This document shows, one piece after another, positions 27,806 to 35,958 of a DNA stretch of 64,000 nt. Position 1 is the stretch's first letter, and each line of letters opens with the position of its first letter. The notes under the pieces are model-generated. The model was not told the DNA's origin and searched no databases. It saw only the letters and a list, made by a program, of their open reading frames with translations. The stretch is from DATMBF01 sp035559595 (GTDB lineage Bacteria > Bacteroidota > Ignavibacteria > UBA10030), in contig DATMBF010000026.1 of the NCBI GenBank assembly GCA_035559595.1, positions 8,607 through 72,606 on the forward strand, written 5' to 3'. Position numbers and translations under genes: made by a program.

Positions 27806-28465
27806 GTGCCTAAACAGTTTATTGATCTGAGCCACGCTGTCGAACACGGGATGATCACGTACAAAGGTCTTCCCGGTCCGGTGATCTCGGACTATCTCAG
27901 CCGTGCAGATTCCCGATCACGATACACCGAGGGAACGGAGTTTCAAATCGGCAAAATCGAGATGGTGGCAAACACCGGAACGTACATCGACTCGCCATTC
28001 CACCGTTTCGCGAACGCGCCTGATCTTGCCGATCTTCCGCTTTCAGCCGTGGCAAATATTGAAGGATTGGTTGTGCGAGTTCATCAAGGCACAAAAGCCA
28101 TTGATGCAAAGGTATTTCGCGACGTAGAACTTGCCGGCAAAGCCCTTCTTGTCCACACAGACTGGGCAAAACTTTGGCGAACCGAACAGTACTTCAACGA
28201 TCATCCGTTCCTGACGCGGGAGGCGGCTGAGTATCTTGTGAAATCCAAAGTGGCACTTGTTGGGATAGATTCATTCAACATCGACAGCACTGCCGATGGA
28301 ACCAGACCTGCACACACGCTCCTCCTGCATGCCGGAATTCCCATTGTCGAGCATCTCTGCAATCTCGATCAACTGCCCGATCGGGGATTTCGATTCTTTG
28401 CGGTACCGGTTAAGGTGAAAGGGATGGGATCTTTTCCCATACGCGCCTTCGCAATCCCCGGTTAA
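27806..28465 (+). CDS. Cyclase-family metal-dependent hydrolase (kynurenine formamidase-like fold)
   Basis: Protein of 219 residues in the cyclase/KynB superfamily. It starts at a GTG (27806). The family's metal motif HxGTHxDxPxH appears here as NTGTYIDSPFH (near residues 52-62): the histidine after GT is tyrosine and the first histidine is asparagine, while D and the last H are kept. Later DSFNIDS and HTLLLHAGIPIVEHL match the family's second half, including a glutamate/histidine. It may be a divergent but intact sub-family with an altered metal site; the reaction is unknown. It stands 34 bases before an aldo/keto reductase on the same strand. Confidence 0.78.
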   Translation: MPKQFIDLSHAVEHGMITYKGLPGPVISDYLSRADSRSRYTEGTEFQIGKIEMVANTGTYIDSPFHRFANAPDLADLPLSAVANIEGLVVRVHQGTKAIDAKVFRDVELAGKALLVHTDWAKLWRTEQYFNDHPFLTREAAEYLVKSKVALVGIDSFNIDSTADGTRPAHTLLLHAGIPIVEHLCNLDQLPDRGFRFFAVPVKVKGMGSFPIRAFAIPG

Positions 28466-28498
28466 CCAATATCCAATAACGACTAAACAACCATCCTA

Positions 28499-29536
28499 AT
28501 GCGTTACAAACTCCTCGGCAGAAGTGGTCTCAGAGTCTCGGAGCTCTGTCTCGGAACAATGACCTTCGGAGAAGGAAAGGGATGGACTGCGACGAAGGAA
28601 GAGAGTAAGAAGATATTCGATGCTTTTGTCAGTGCCGGAGGAAATTTTATTGATACGGCGAATGTCTATACCGACGGATTGAGCGAACACCATGTCGGTG
28701 AGTTCATTGCGTCCGATCGGGATTATTTCGTCGTGGCAACGAAGTACACCATCAGCACGCGCATCGGCGATCCTAATGCCAGCGGCAATCATCGCAAGAA
28801 CATGATGCGTGCGCTGGAGGCGAGTCTCAGGCGTCTCAAGACAGACTATATCGACCTCTACTGGGTTCATGCGTGGGATTATTTGACTCCTGTCGATGAG
28901 GTGATGCGGGCATTGGACGATGTTGTGCGTCAGGGAAAGGTCAGATATATCGGCGCTTCGGATACACCGGCATGGGTTGTTTCACAGGCAAACACCATGG
29001 CGCACCTGCAGGGGCGGACCCCCTTTGTGGGACTACAGATTGAGTACAGTCTTGCTGAGCGAACACCCGAAAGGGACCTGCTTCCTATGGCGCGAGCGTT
29101 CGATCTGGCCATCCTCGCATGGTCTCCTCTCGCCGCCGGGGTCTTGACGGGAAAATTTCTCGAGAGGAGACCGGGCCAGCAGACGCGAGTGAAGGATGGG
29201 AGTCCGCGTCTCAAAGATCGCAATCTTAAAATTGCTGAAGTCATTGTCGCCGTGGCACAAGAGATTGGATGTTCGCCTGCGCAGGTTGCGTTGGCATGGT
29301 TGAGACAGCGGAAAGCAGTGGTAATTCCCATCCTCGGCGCCAGGAACGAGACACAGATTAAAGATAATCTCGGATGCCTCAACGTCCATCTTTCTGAGGA
29401 ACACCTCGCGCGGCTCGATGATGTGAGCGCCATTGACCTGGGCTTTCCGCATGAATTTCTCCAGCGCGACCACATTAAGAAGATTGTCTACAGCAACCTT
29501 CACGATTCCATCGATAACCACAGAACGATCAAATGA
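28499..29536 (+). CDS. Aldo/keto reductase
   Basis: NADPH-dependent oxidoreductase with a TIM-barrel fold, 345 residues. The catalytic tetrad is complete: D52, Y57, K82 and H124, in the contexts IDTANVYTDG, VATKYT and YWVHAWDY. The C-terminal cofactor-binding segment VIPILGARNETQIKDNL is also clear. The N terminus (YKLLGRSGLRVSELCLGTMTFG) is that of the large YajO/Gfo-like AKR group. Substrate unknown. The preceding cyclase-family gene may be in the same transcript. Confidence 0.9.
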   Translation: MRYKLLGRSGLRVSELCLGTMTFGEGKGWTATKEESKKIFDAFVSAGGNFIDTANVYTDGLSEHHVGEFIASDRDYFVVATKYTISTRIGDPNASGNHRKNMMRALEASLRRLKTDYIDLYWVHAWDYLTPVDEVMRALDDVVRQGKVRYIGASDTPAWVVSQANTMAHLQGRTPFVGLQIEYSLAERTPERDLLPMARAFDLAILAWSPLAAGVLTGKFLERRPGQQTRVKDGSPRLKDRNLKIAEVIVAVAQEIGCSPAQVALAWLRQRKAVVIPILGARNETQIKDNLGCLNVHLSEEHLARLDDVSAIDLGFPHEFLQRDHIKKIVYSNLHDSIDNHRTIK

Positions 29537-29671
29537 CCTGCTTGAGAAGGGAGAGGAATTGCCGTCGAAGCACACCGATGCCAGGCAGGCGTTGACGGGG
29601 AGGTATAGAGAGGGGATGGTTTGGGGTCAGGGGGATTGAGAGCAGGAGAAATGTAAAGACGAGGAGGCTCT

Positions 29672-29830
29672 ATGACCAACGTTAAAACCGAAGTTGTTCG
29701 CAGCGGGATCAGTTTTGGGACTGCGCTTGCCATTGTTATCAGCTGGTCCATCAACCAGTCCATTCTCTGGGCGATCATCCACGGCATATTATCCTGGCTT
29801 TACGTCATCTACTACGCGATAACGCGTTGA
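29672..29830 (+). CDS. Small conserved-looking membrane protein, 52 residues
   Basis: Short gene starting at ATG 29672 with GAGGAGG 7 bases upstream, the best Shine-Dalgarno in this part of the window. The product, MTNVKTEVVRSGISFGTALA followed by a run of hydrophobic and aromatic residues, has one or two membrane segments (about 13-30 and 33-50) and ends YYAITR. The composition and strong start make it a real gene. Similar tiny proteins of unknown role are, to my recollection, widespread. It sits 22 bases before the TauE-type permease. Confidence 0.75.
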   Translation: MTNVKTEVVRSGISFGTALAIVISWSINQSILWAIIHGILSWLYVIYYAITR

Positions 29831-29852
29831 GTTCCGACAAGACATACATCCA

Positions 29853-30605
29853 TTGAGTGATTTTCTCCTCTACTTCCTTCTTTTCCTCGCCGGTATTGGG
29901 TCCGGCTTCCTGAATGTCATGGCTGGCGGTGGGTCAACCCTGACCCTTCCCCTGCTGATTCTTCTGGGTCACTCAAGTGCATTGGCGAACGGCACCAACC
30001 GGGTAGCGATTGTCATTCAAAACATCGCTGCGGTAGCTTCGTTCCGCAGTCTCGATGTGCATGAGTTTCGTCGAAGCCTTGCTTACACCTTTTGGGCTCT
30101 TCCCGGGGCTTTGATCGGAGCCATTGCCGGTGTCACCATCAGTAATGACGCATTCCAGACGATCCTCGGCGTGGTCATGATCGCAACGATCTTCTCGCTC
30201 TTCATTCCATCGCCTCGAAGTGAGGAAAGCAACTCCGGGGCGTCAGGAGCCCGACACTGGTCGATCTATCCTGCAATGCTTCTCATCGGATTCTACGGGG
30301 GATTTATTCAAGTGAGCGTCGGATTTCTTTTCATGGTTGCTCTCTATCATATCGAGCGCATGAATCTCGTGTACGTCAATATGCATAAGGTTACGATCGT
30401 GTTGATGTACATGGTGCCGGCGCTTGTGATCTATGCGGTCACAGGGAATGTCGATTGGGTGTTGGGAATTGTTCTGGGGATCGGCAGCGCCATCGGCGGT
30501 TGGTGGGCAGCGCATGCATCCGTCAAGAAAGGAGAGAAGCTTATTCGCGCAGTATTGGTTATCGCCATCCTCGTAATGGCGTTGAAACTTTTTGATCTGT
30601 ATTGA
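29853..30605 (+). CDS. TauE/SafE-family sulfite/sulfonate-type permease
   Basis: Eight-segment inner-membrane protein of 250 residues of the TauE/SafE (DUF81) family, whose members export or import sulfite, sulfoacetate and similar anions. Each half begins with the typical glycine-rich helix (AGIGSGFLNVMAGGGSTLTL near 14-33 and IGFYGGFIQVSVGFLFM near 147-163). The start is a TTG at 29853. The true substrate cannot be read from sequence. It is followed 131 bases later by an Nramp-like transporter. Confidence 0.85.
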   Translation: MSDFLLYFLLFLAGIGSGFLNVMAGGGSTLTLPLLILLGHSSALANGTNRVAIVIQNIAAVASFRSLDVHEFRRSLAYTFWALPGALIGAIAGVTISNDAFQTILGVVMIATIFSLFIPSPRSEESNSGASGARHWSIYPAMLLIGFYGGFIQVSVGFLFMVALYHIERMNLVYVNMHKVTIVLMYMVPALVIYAVTGNVDWVLGIVLGIGSAIGGWWAAHASVKKGEKLIRAVLVIAILVMALKLFDLY

Positions 30606-30736
30606 TTACGGAAAGTTGCTTCCCGCAGATTACCTATGGTCGGAGAAAGGATAATCTCTTTGCAGTCGAGGCTCAAGAGGACACGGTGGAAGAAGCTCAC
30701 GTACAGTTTCCAACGTGGGAAGCTGGAGAGGAATTG

Positions 30737-32041
30737 ATGAGCCGACGACTGGCAACGATCTTCAAGGATTACGGACCGGGCATTGCTGTTGCCGCAACCG
30801 GTGTTGGTGCCGGTGATCTTGTCACTGCCTCAGTGGCAGGTGCAACGTACGGAACCGCCATCATCTGGGCAGCGGTCGTTGGGGCTGTTATCAAGTATTC
30901 ACTGAATGAGGGGATTGCCCGGTGGCAGCTTGCAACGGGTACAACGATCGTGGAAGGCTGGCAGAGTCGCCTGCACAAGATCGTCTCGTGGTATTTCATT
31001 GCTTACCTTGTTCTCTGGTCATTCATTGTTGCTGCGGCGCTCATTTCAGCGTGCGGACTTGCAGCTCATGCGATGATTCCCTCATTATCGGTAACGGCAT
31101 GGGGAGTTATCCATTCCATCCTTGGTGTTATTCTTGTCCTCGTGGGGCGCTACCTCTGGTTTGAGCGGTTGATGAAGCTCTTTACGGGCTTGATGTTCGT
31201 GACCGTCCTGATGAGCGCTTTTCTTGTCCAACCGGATTGGGGTTTGCTGATCAGTTCTGTGATGAGTCCTTCTCTCCCCGAAGAATCCTCAAAATTCTTG
31301 CTTGGTGTCATGGGTGGAGTCGGAGGAAGTGTGACGCTACTGAGTTACGGCTACTGGATACGTGAGAAAGGATGGCACGGCAAGGATCACCATCACCATA
31401 CACAAAGGGATCTTGGCGTCGGATATGGTCTCACGGGTCTTTTCGGTGTCGCGCTTGTGATTATTGCAGCGGAGGTAAATCCTAACGTTGTTACGGGGGA
31501 TACGATGGCGCTGGAGGTTGCGCAAAGAATCGAGGCGGTAAGCGGCGTTACCGGCAAATGGATTTTCCTTCTTGGTTTCTGGGGAGCGGTTTTCACGTCA
31601 CTCTTCGGTGTTTGGCAAAGCGTCCCGTACTATTTCACAGATTTTGTCCTTTCGTTCCGATTGCGCCTTTCCAACATTCCATCCCCCTGCGTCAACGGCG
31701 CATGCCCACCAGCCTCGCCAAACCACGAAAAGCTGGATGGTGCCTCTGGTGCACAGCATGCCAACCTCTCATCGTCACCACTCTATCGAGGTTACCTTCT
31801 CTATCTTGCTTTTCCTCCAATGCTCTTGCTGCTCTTTGGCAGACCGGTGTGGATCGTTGTCATCTATTCGATTGCCGGAGCGTTCTTTATGCCGTTTCTC
31901 GCATTGACGCTGTTGTGGATGAACAACAAAAGGGATTGGGTGGGAGAATTACGATCTGGATGGATTACGAACCTCCTCCTCTTGATGTCGCTCTTCCTCT
32001 TCGGCTATCTCTGTTTCATCGAGTTGTCAGAGATCCTCTGA
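30737..32041 (+). CDS. Nramp-superfamily transporter lacking the canonical metal motifs
   Basis: Inner-membrane protein of 434 residues, about eleven segments. I start at ATG 30737, which has GGAGAGG upstream; the frame is open a further 45 codons, but that part is not Nramp-like. The first helix reads GPGIAVAATGVGAGDLVTAS where classical Nramp has DPGN, and the sixth-helix region (GVMGGVGGSVTLLSYGYWIR) lacks the MPH motif. So the aspartate, asparagine and methionine that bind Mn/Fe in classical Nramp are missing. The transported ion is probably different (some such relatives carry magnesium). A histidine cluster (DHHHHT) lies in a loop. Confidence 0.8.
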   Translation: MSRRLATIFKDYGPGIAVAATGVGAGDLVTASVAGATYGTAIIWAAVVGAVIKYSLNEGIARWQLATGTTIVEGWQSRLHKIVSWYFIAYLVLWSFIVAAALISACGLAAHAMIPSLSVTAWGVIHSILGVILVLVGRYLWFERLMKLFTGLMFVTVLMSAFLVQPDWGLLISSVMSPSLPEESSKFLLGVMGGVGGSVTLLSYGYWIREKGWHGKDHHHHTQRDLGVGYGLTGLFGVALVIIAAEVNPNVVTGDTMALEVAQRIEAVSGVTGKWIFLLGFWGAVFTSLFGVWQSVPYYFTDFVLSFRLRLSNIPSPCVNGACPPASPNHEKLDGASGAQHANLSSSPLYRGYLLYLAFPPMLLLLFGRPVWIVVIYSIAGAFFMPFLALTLLWMNNKRDWVGELRSGWITNLLLLMSLFLFGYLCFIELSEIL

Positions 32042-32118
32042 TGTCGGGGCATCAATCAGTGTTTCTTTTCTCACTTCTTCCTATCTTCAGCGGGAATAGC
32101 AGCGTTAGGGAAAGTCCA

Positions 32119-32304
32119 ATGGATATCAATCCACGACCCAACCATTTCGTCTATTGGCGCATTCTGTGTAGTATGACTCCTGAGCAACGTCGTGCCAAAG
32201 CTCTGGAGCTTTCCGAATTCTCAAAACCACTCTTCATTCATCATGGTCTTTGCTCCCTTCATCCATTACTTTTTGAAGAGGAGTTTCAAAAACTCTTCAC
32301 GTGA
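32119..32304 (+). CDS. Small protein, possible relic of a nucleotidyltransferase-helper gene
   Basis: A 61-codon frame from ATG 32119 with a segment MTPEQRRAKALELSEFSK then EEEFQKLF. That pattern resembles small helper proteins often found beside stand-alone nucleotidyltransferases. No partner gene follows, and the C-terminal tail normally seen appears missing, so it may be a leftover. It lies in the 378-base interval between the Nramp-like gene and the phosphodiesterase; the rest of that interval shows nothing convincing. Confidence 0.4.
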   Translation: MDINPRPNHFVYWRILCSMTPEQRRAKALELSEFSKPLFIHHGLCSLHPLLFEEEFQKLFT

Positions 32305-32419
32305 CCATGAAGCCATTCGAAAGGTTCTTGATCGAGATTCCGTCAATGATGGGGCACCGTACCTTGGAGTTCTGCACTATTGGTAAAGAATACAACAAGG
32401 GGGGAGAGGAGAACTGGAA

Positions 32420-33655
32420 GTGAAACGAACCTCCACGCAAAAATGGATTTACGGTATTTTCGCTCTGGTGGGATTTTGTGGTTCCGTAGCAAGTCAACCC
32501 AAGCCCATCACCGATCTCAAACCAACCGTTTTGCTTATTTCCATCGATGGGTTTCGTTATGATTATTTTGAGAAGACCGATACCCCAAACTTCGGGCGGC
32601 TTATGCAAAACGGCGTAAAGGCAAAATGGATGATTTCACAATTCCCTACGAAGACCTTCCCCAATCATTACACGGTGGTGACGGGACTTCGACCGGCGAA
32701 TCATGGAATCGTCGCGAACACAATGTTCGATCCGGAGTTCAACGAAGGGTTCAGTCTGCGGAATCTGCAAGCAATTCGTGACGGAAAGTGGTGGGGTGGG
32801 GAACCGCTCTGGAGCACAGCCGAGAAGCAAGGACAAATCTCGGCGACCTATTTCTGGCCGGGATCGGAAGCCGAAATTGCCGGAAAACGTCCATCGTATT
32901 GGAAGGAGTACAACCACAGCGCTCCCGACAGTCAGCGCATCAGTGAAATCCTTGCCTGGCTTGAACTCCCCGTTGAGCGGCGACCAACGTTTCTCACACT
33001 GTACTTTGCAACGATTGACGACGCGGGGCATAAATGGGGACCGGAATCGGACAGCATCAAACTCGCGATACGAGCTATCGATAAGGTGATTGGCTACCTT
33101 CTCACCGAGCTCGAAGCACGAACGATCCTCTCCAAAATCAACATCATCATCATTTCCGATCACGGAATGTCACAAACAAGCAGTAAACGAATGATCTTCA
33201 TTGATGACTATGTGGATTCGACGCTCGTTCGGATTATTGATTGGAGTCCGGTTGCTCAGCTTCTTCCTCACCCCGGGAAAGAAGACGAGGTGTACCGGAA
33301 GCTTGCAAACGCCCATCCGAATCTCAAGGTCTATCGAAAATCCGAGATTCCCGAGCGATGGCACTACCGGAACCACCGGCGTATCATGCCGATCATTGCT
33401 GTGGCGGATGATGGATGGACAATCACATCGCGGCGCTCCAGTCGCCGATGGGAGTCCGGTGGCGATCACGGCTATGATAATGAATTGGAATCGATGAGAG
33501 CGATCTTCCTGGCACACGGGCCGGCATTCCGATCGGGCATTGAAGTCGACCCGTTTGAGAATATCCATATCTACAACCTTGTCTGCGAAATCCTCAAACT
33601 CAATCCGGCTTTGAATGATGGCGATCAGTGGCTGGCGAAGATGCTGCTGAAATGA
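32420..33655 (+). CDS. Nucleotide pyrophosphatase/phosphodiesterase (alkaline-phosphatase superfamily)
   Basis: Exported type I phosphodiesterase of 411 residues, ENPP-like. A signal peptide (about 1-25) starts at a GTG at 32420 behind a GGGGAGAGGAG stretch. The metal aspartate is D43 (LISIDGFRYDY) and the nucleophile is T79 in FPTKTFPNHYTVVTGL. Later metal ligands occur in ATIDDAGHKWGP, ISDHGM and GGDHGYDN. Likely hydrolyses phosphodiesters or nucleotides in the periplasm. It overlaps the next small gene by 4 bases (ATGA). Confidence 0.9.
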   Translation: MKRTSTQKWIYGIFALVGFCGSVASQPKPITDLKPTVLLISIDGFRYDYFEKTDTPNFGRLMQNGVKAKWMISQFPTKTFPNHYTVVTGLRPANHGIVANTMFDPEFNEGFSLRNLQAIRDGKWWGGEPLWSTAEKQGQISATYFWPGSEAEIAGKRPSYWKEYNHSAPDSQRISEILAWLELPVERRPTFLTLYFATIDDAGHKWGPESDSIKLAIRAIDKVIGYLLTELEARTILSKINIIIISDHGMSQTSSKRMIFIDDYVDSTLVRIIDWSPVAQLLPHPGKEDEVYRKLANAHPNLKVYRKSEIPERWHYRNHRRIMPIIAVADDGWTITSRRSSRRWESGGDHGYDNELESMRAIFLAHGPAFRSGIEVDPFENIHIYNLVCEILKLNPALNDGDQWLAKMLLK

Positions 33656-33909
33656 TGGACCAGGATGCAAGATTCATGAAGGTGCATGTGTCCGTCAACT
33701 ATGGTTTGTTTGTGGGGGTGGTTATTGCTCTGTCCAAGTTTCTGACAGATTCCTCCGTCATCGGTATGTACCCTCTTCAAATCTATTCTTCCCTTCCTGG
33801 GGCCGTCTTTCTTGCCATCGGCATTTACTTTGATCGTGGAGTCTTGAGTGAACTGATCAAGAAAACAGTTGCATCAATTCGACAACAATACCCAAAGGAA
33901 TCAGTATGA
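33652..33909 (+). CDS. Small 2-TM membrane protein
   Basis: An 85-residue protein with two membrane segments (about 15-32 and 40-57) and a basic C-terminal tail. Two adjacent ATGs are possible; I take 33652, which overlaps the phosphodiesterase stop as ATGA. Its own stop overlaps the next start the same way, so it is embedded in the operon. No recognisable family; topology resembles the 2TM-domain proteins common in FCB genomes. Confidence 0.65.
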   Translation: MMDQDARFMKVHVSVNYGLFVGVVIALSKFLTDSSVIGMYPLQIYSSLPGAVFLAIGIYFDRGVLSELIKKTVASIRQQYPKESV

Positions 33910-34318
33910 GACGCGCAACCGGAATTGGAGGAATTTTTTTCAAATCGCCTGACCCGCAGAAGACCAAAGAGTGGTACAGCAAGCACCTTGGCATAGAAGG
34001 ATCCGATGAAACATGCACGGTGTTCGAGTGGCGTTCGAACGAGAAGCCCCATGAAAAAGGGCACACCGTCTGGAGCGTATGCCCAGCAGCACGCAGTATT
34101 TCGATCCCGGTACGGCAGCGTTCATGATTAACTATCGTGTGGAAAACCTCGAGTGGTTATTGGAGCAGCTCCGGAACGAGGGGGTACGCATCGACGAGAA
34201 GCGGGAAGAGGCAGAGTATGGGAAGTTCGCCTGGATCTATGATCCCGACGGAAACAAGATCGAGCTTTGGGAGCCCCCCAAGGTGTTTGACGTGCCAAGC
34301 GTGATTCCGATGAAATGA
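33906..34318 (+). pseudogene. VOC/glyoxalase-fold protein with a frameshift
   Basis: The reading frame from ATG 33906 encodes the start of a vicinal-oxygen-chelate protein (GIGGIFFKSPDPQKTKEWYSKHLGIE, up to GHTVWSV). It then continues in another frame from 34082 as PSSTQYFDPGTAAFMINYRV ending in DPDGNKIELWEPP, the usual VOC C terminus. One base is missing around 34080-34084. Joined, the halves give a full-length single-domain VOC protein of about 137 residues. Either the gene is freshly inactivated or the base is a sequencing/assembly error. Its start overlaps the preceding gene (ATGA). Confidence 0.85.
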
Positions 34319-34414
34319 ACCAAGGCCTGGTTTGATTCTTGCAGGCTGCAGAGATAGTTGGTACATTTGTCATTCCTGCATCCCCTGAGATCGGATATCG
34401 AAGGACCTGGAACC

Positions 34415-34867
34415 ATGACCGACACGCGCGTTGCCGAACTTCATTCCCGCAAAGTCACACCCGAGCAGTATCACGAAATCCGTCGTCTCTGGCAAATCCA
34501 TTCGATTGCAGAGGATAAGCGTGACATTCCCGGCCTCATGTCGACGCTGACCGACGATTGTGTGTACGAGTTAGTACAAACAGGGGATCGGTGGGAGGGA
34601 AAAGAAGGAGCGACGCGATTCTACACGGAAATGCTGGCAGCGTTTCCCGACATCCATTTCGAGTTGCAGAACATTGTCATCGGTCCGCAAGGTGTGTTTG
34701 AAGAGGCGCATGTAACGGGCACACACGCTGGCAGGTGGCTCCACTTTCCTCCACCGACTGGAACGAAAATCGAGTTTGATGTGCTCATTCTCTTTCCCTG
34801 GGATCTCGAGAAGAAAAAATTCAAAGGCGAGCGAGTGTGGTTTCTCCTCCCAAACGGAAGAATATGA
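34415..34867 (+). CDS. SnoaL-like (NTF2-fold) protein
   Basis: A 150-residue protein of the NTF2/SnoaL-like superfamily. It begins with a helical IRRLWQIHSIAEDKRDIPGLMSTLTDDCVYELV and continues with AFPDIHFELQNIVIGPQGVFEEAHVTGTHAGRWL, typical of ester-cyclase/limonene-epoxide-hydrolase-like folds. I chose ATG 34415 over an upstream frame because the family begins about here. Function is not deducible. The stop overlaps the next gene's start as ATGA. Confidence 0.78.
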   Translation: MTDTRVAELHSRKVTPEQYHEIRRLWQIHSIAEDKRDIPGLMSTLTDDCVYELVQTGDRWEGKEGATRFYTEMLAAFPDIHFELQNIVIGPQGVFEEAHVTGTHAGRWLHFPPPTGTKIEFDVLILFPWDLEKKKFKGERVWFLLPNGRI

Positions 34868-35382
34868 TCAAGGCTTTCCTGCGGCGGACAAATTTCCTCC
34901 TTTTGATCCTCGTGCTTTGCCAATATCTTGAGTCTCATTCCCAACCTCATGAGGAATACCGGATTGTCATCAAGAAGAGCGAGTTTCTTCTTGAGCTCCA
35001 TCAATCGGACAGCCTTGTACGAAAGTTTAACATTGCGGTAGGGAAGCATGCAGGTGACAAACAGCGAGTCGGTGATTACCGAACCCCCGAGGGGGAATTC
35101 CATATCTCGCAAATTCAAGATTCCAGGGACTGGGTGCACGACTTTGGCGATGGTAAGGGATCCATCGCCGGCGCGTATGGACCATGGTTTCTTCGACTTG
35201 ACACCGGCGCTGGTAAGACAAAGTCCGGTAAATGGTGGAAGGGAATCGGCATCCACGGAACACATGCCCCGGCTTCCATCGGAACCATGGCAACCGAAGG
35301 ATGCATCAGAATGAAGAACGAAGACCTTGAAGAGATGAAGAAGCTGGTGCGCATTGGTACACCCGTCAGGATTCTTCCGTAA
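34864..35382 (+). CDS. L,D-transpeptidase (YkuD domain), exported
   Basis: Periplasmic L,D-transpeptidase or related amide/ester-transferring enzyme, 172 residues. A signal peptide (about 1-26) is followed by the YkuD domain (YRIVIKKSEFLLELH; then KFNIAVGKHAGDKQRVGDYRTPEGEFHI). The active site reads GIHGTHAPASIGTMATEGCIRM with C147; the usual S/T-x-GC motif appears here as TEGC. It probably modifies peptidoglycan or attaches envelope proteins to it. It overlaps the SnoaL-like gene by 4 bases. Confidence 0.88.
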   Translation: MIKAFLRRTNFLLLILVLCQYLESHSQPHEEYRIVIKKSEFLLELHQSDSLVRKFNIAVGKHAGDKQRVGDYRTPEGEFHISQIQDSRDWVHDFGDGKGSIAGAYGPWFLRLDTGAGKTKSGKWWKGIGIHGTHAPASIGTMATEGCIRMKNEDLEEMKKLVRIGTPVRILP

Positions 35383-35408
35383 CTGCGCCCGACCTAACGA
35401 CGCACTTC

Positions 35409-35915
35409 ATGTCAACTATTTCGATCCGCCAAGCAACACCAAAGGACACTGGAGTCATCGCGCGATTCAATGCTCTGATGGCGGAAGAGACAGAACAGCG
35501 ATCGCTTAATCAGGAAACGTTGCGTAAGGGTGTGGAGGGTGTGCTCAGAGATTCCTCCAAAGGTACATATTACGTCGCCGACATTGACGGTCGCATCGTC
35601 GGCCAGCTCATGATTACCTATGAATGGAGCGACTGGCGGAACGCAAATTTCTGGTGGATCCAAAGCGTGTATGTGGAGAAAGAGTATCGAGGGAAGAGAG
35701 TCTTTACATCGTTGTTCCAACATATCTTGGAGCTTGCAAAGAATCGTATGGATGTCTGCGGAATCCGGCTTTATGTGGAAAACACCAACACGCGGGCACA
35801 GAAGGTGTACGAACAGCTTGGCATGCACCGATCTCATTACGAAATGTTTGAGATGGAATTGACGGGAAAACCAGAGGTCGGGGATCAGAAGTCAGAAAAA
35901 TCCCCTGAATTTTGA
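35409..35915 (+). CDS. GNAT-family N-acetyltransferase
   Basis: Acetyl-CoA-dependent acetyltransferase of 168 residues. The fold is visible from ISIRQATPKDTGVIARF through WWIQSVYVEKEYRGKRVFTSLF (the acetyl-CoA motif A, with RGKRV for the usual RGxGxG/A) to LYVENTNTRAQKVYEQLGMH, a standard motif B. Substrate unknown. It is 26 bases after the L,D-transpeptidase and probably in the same transcript. Confidence 0.87.
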   Translation: MSTISIRQATPKDTGVIARFNALMAEETEQRSLNQETLRKGVEGVLRDSSKGTYYVADIDGRIVGQLMITYEWSDWRNANFWWIQSVYVEKEYRGKRVFTSLFQHILELAKNRMDVCGIRLYVENTNTRAQKVYEQLGMHRSHYEMFEMELTGKPEVGDQKSEKSPEF

Positions 35916-35958
35916 ACCTGAAACTCGGAACCAAAAACCTGTAACTCGAAATTTCTCC

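Noticed and set aside
31558..32118. Upstream part of a long plus-strand frame containing the 61-residue candidate
   Set aside because: It is an out-of-frame shadow of the Nramp-like gene; only the part from ATG 32119 resembles a protein.
35912..35958. AACTCGGAAC-type degenerate repeats, also seen at 38340-38374
   Set aside because: Short, imperfect and typical of spacer sequence; too weak to call a repeat family from two places.
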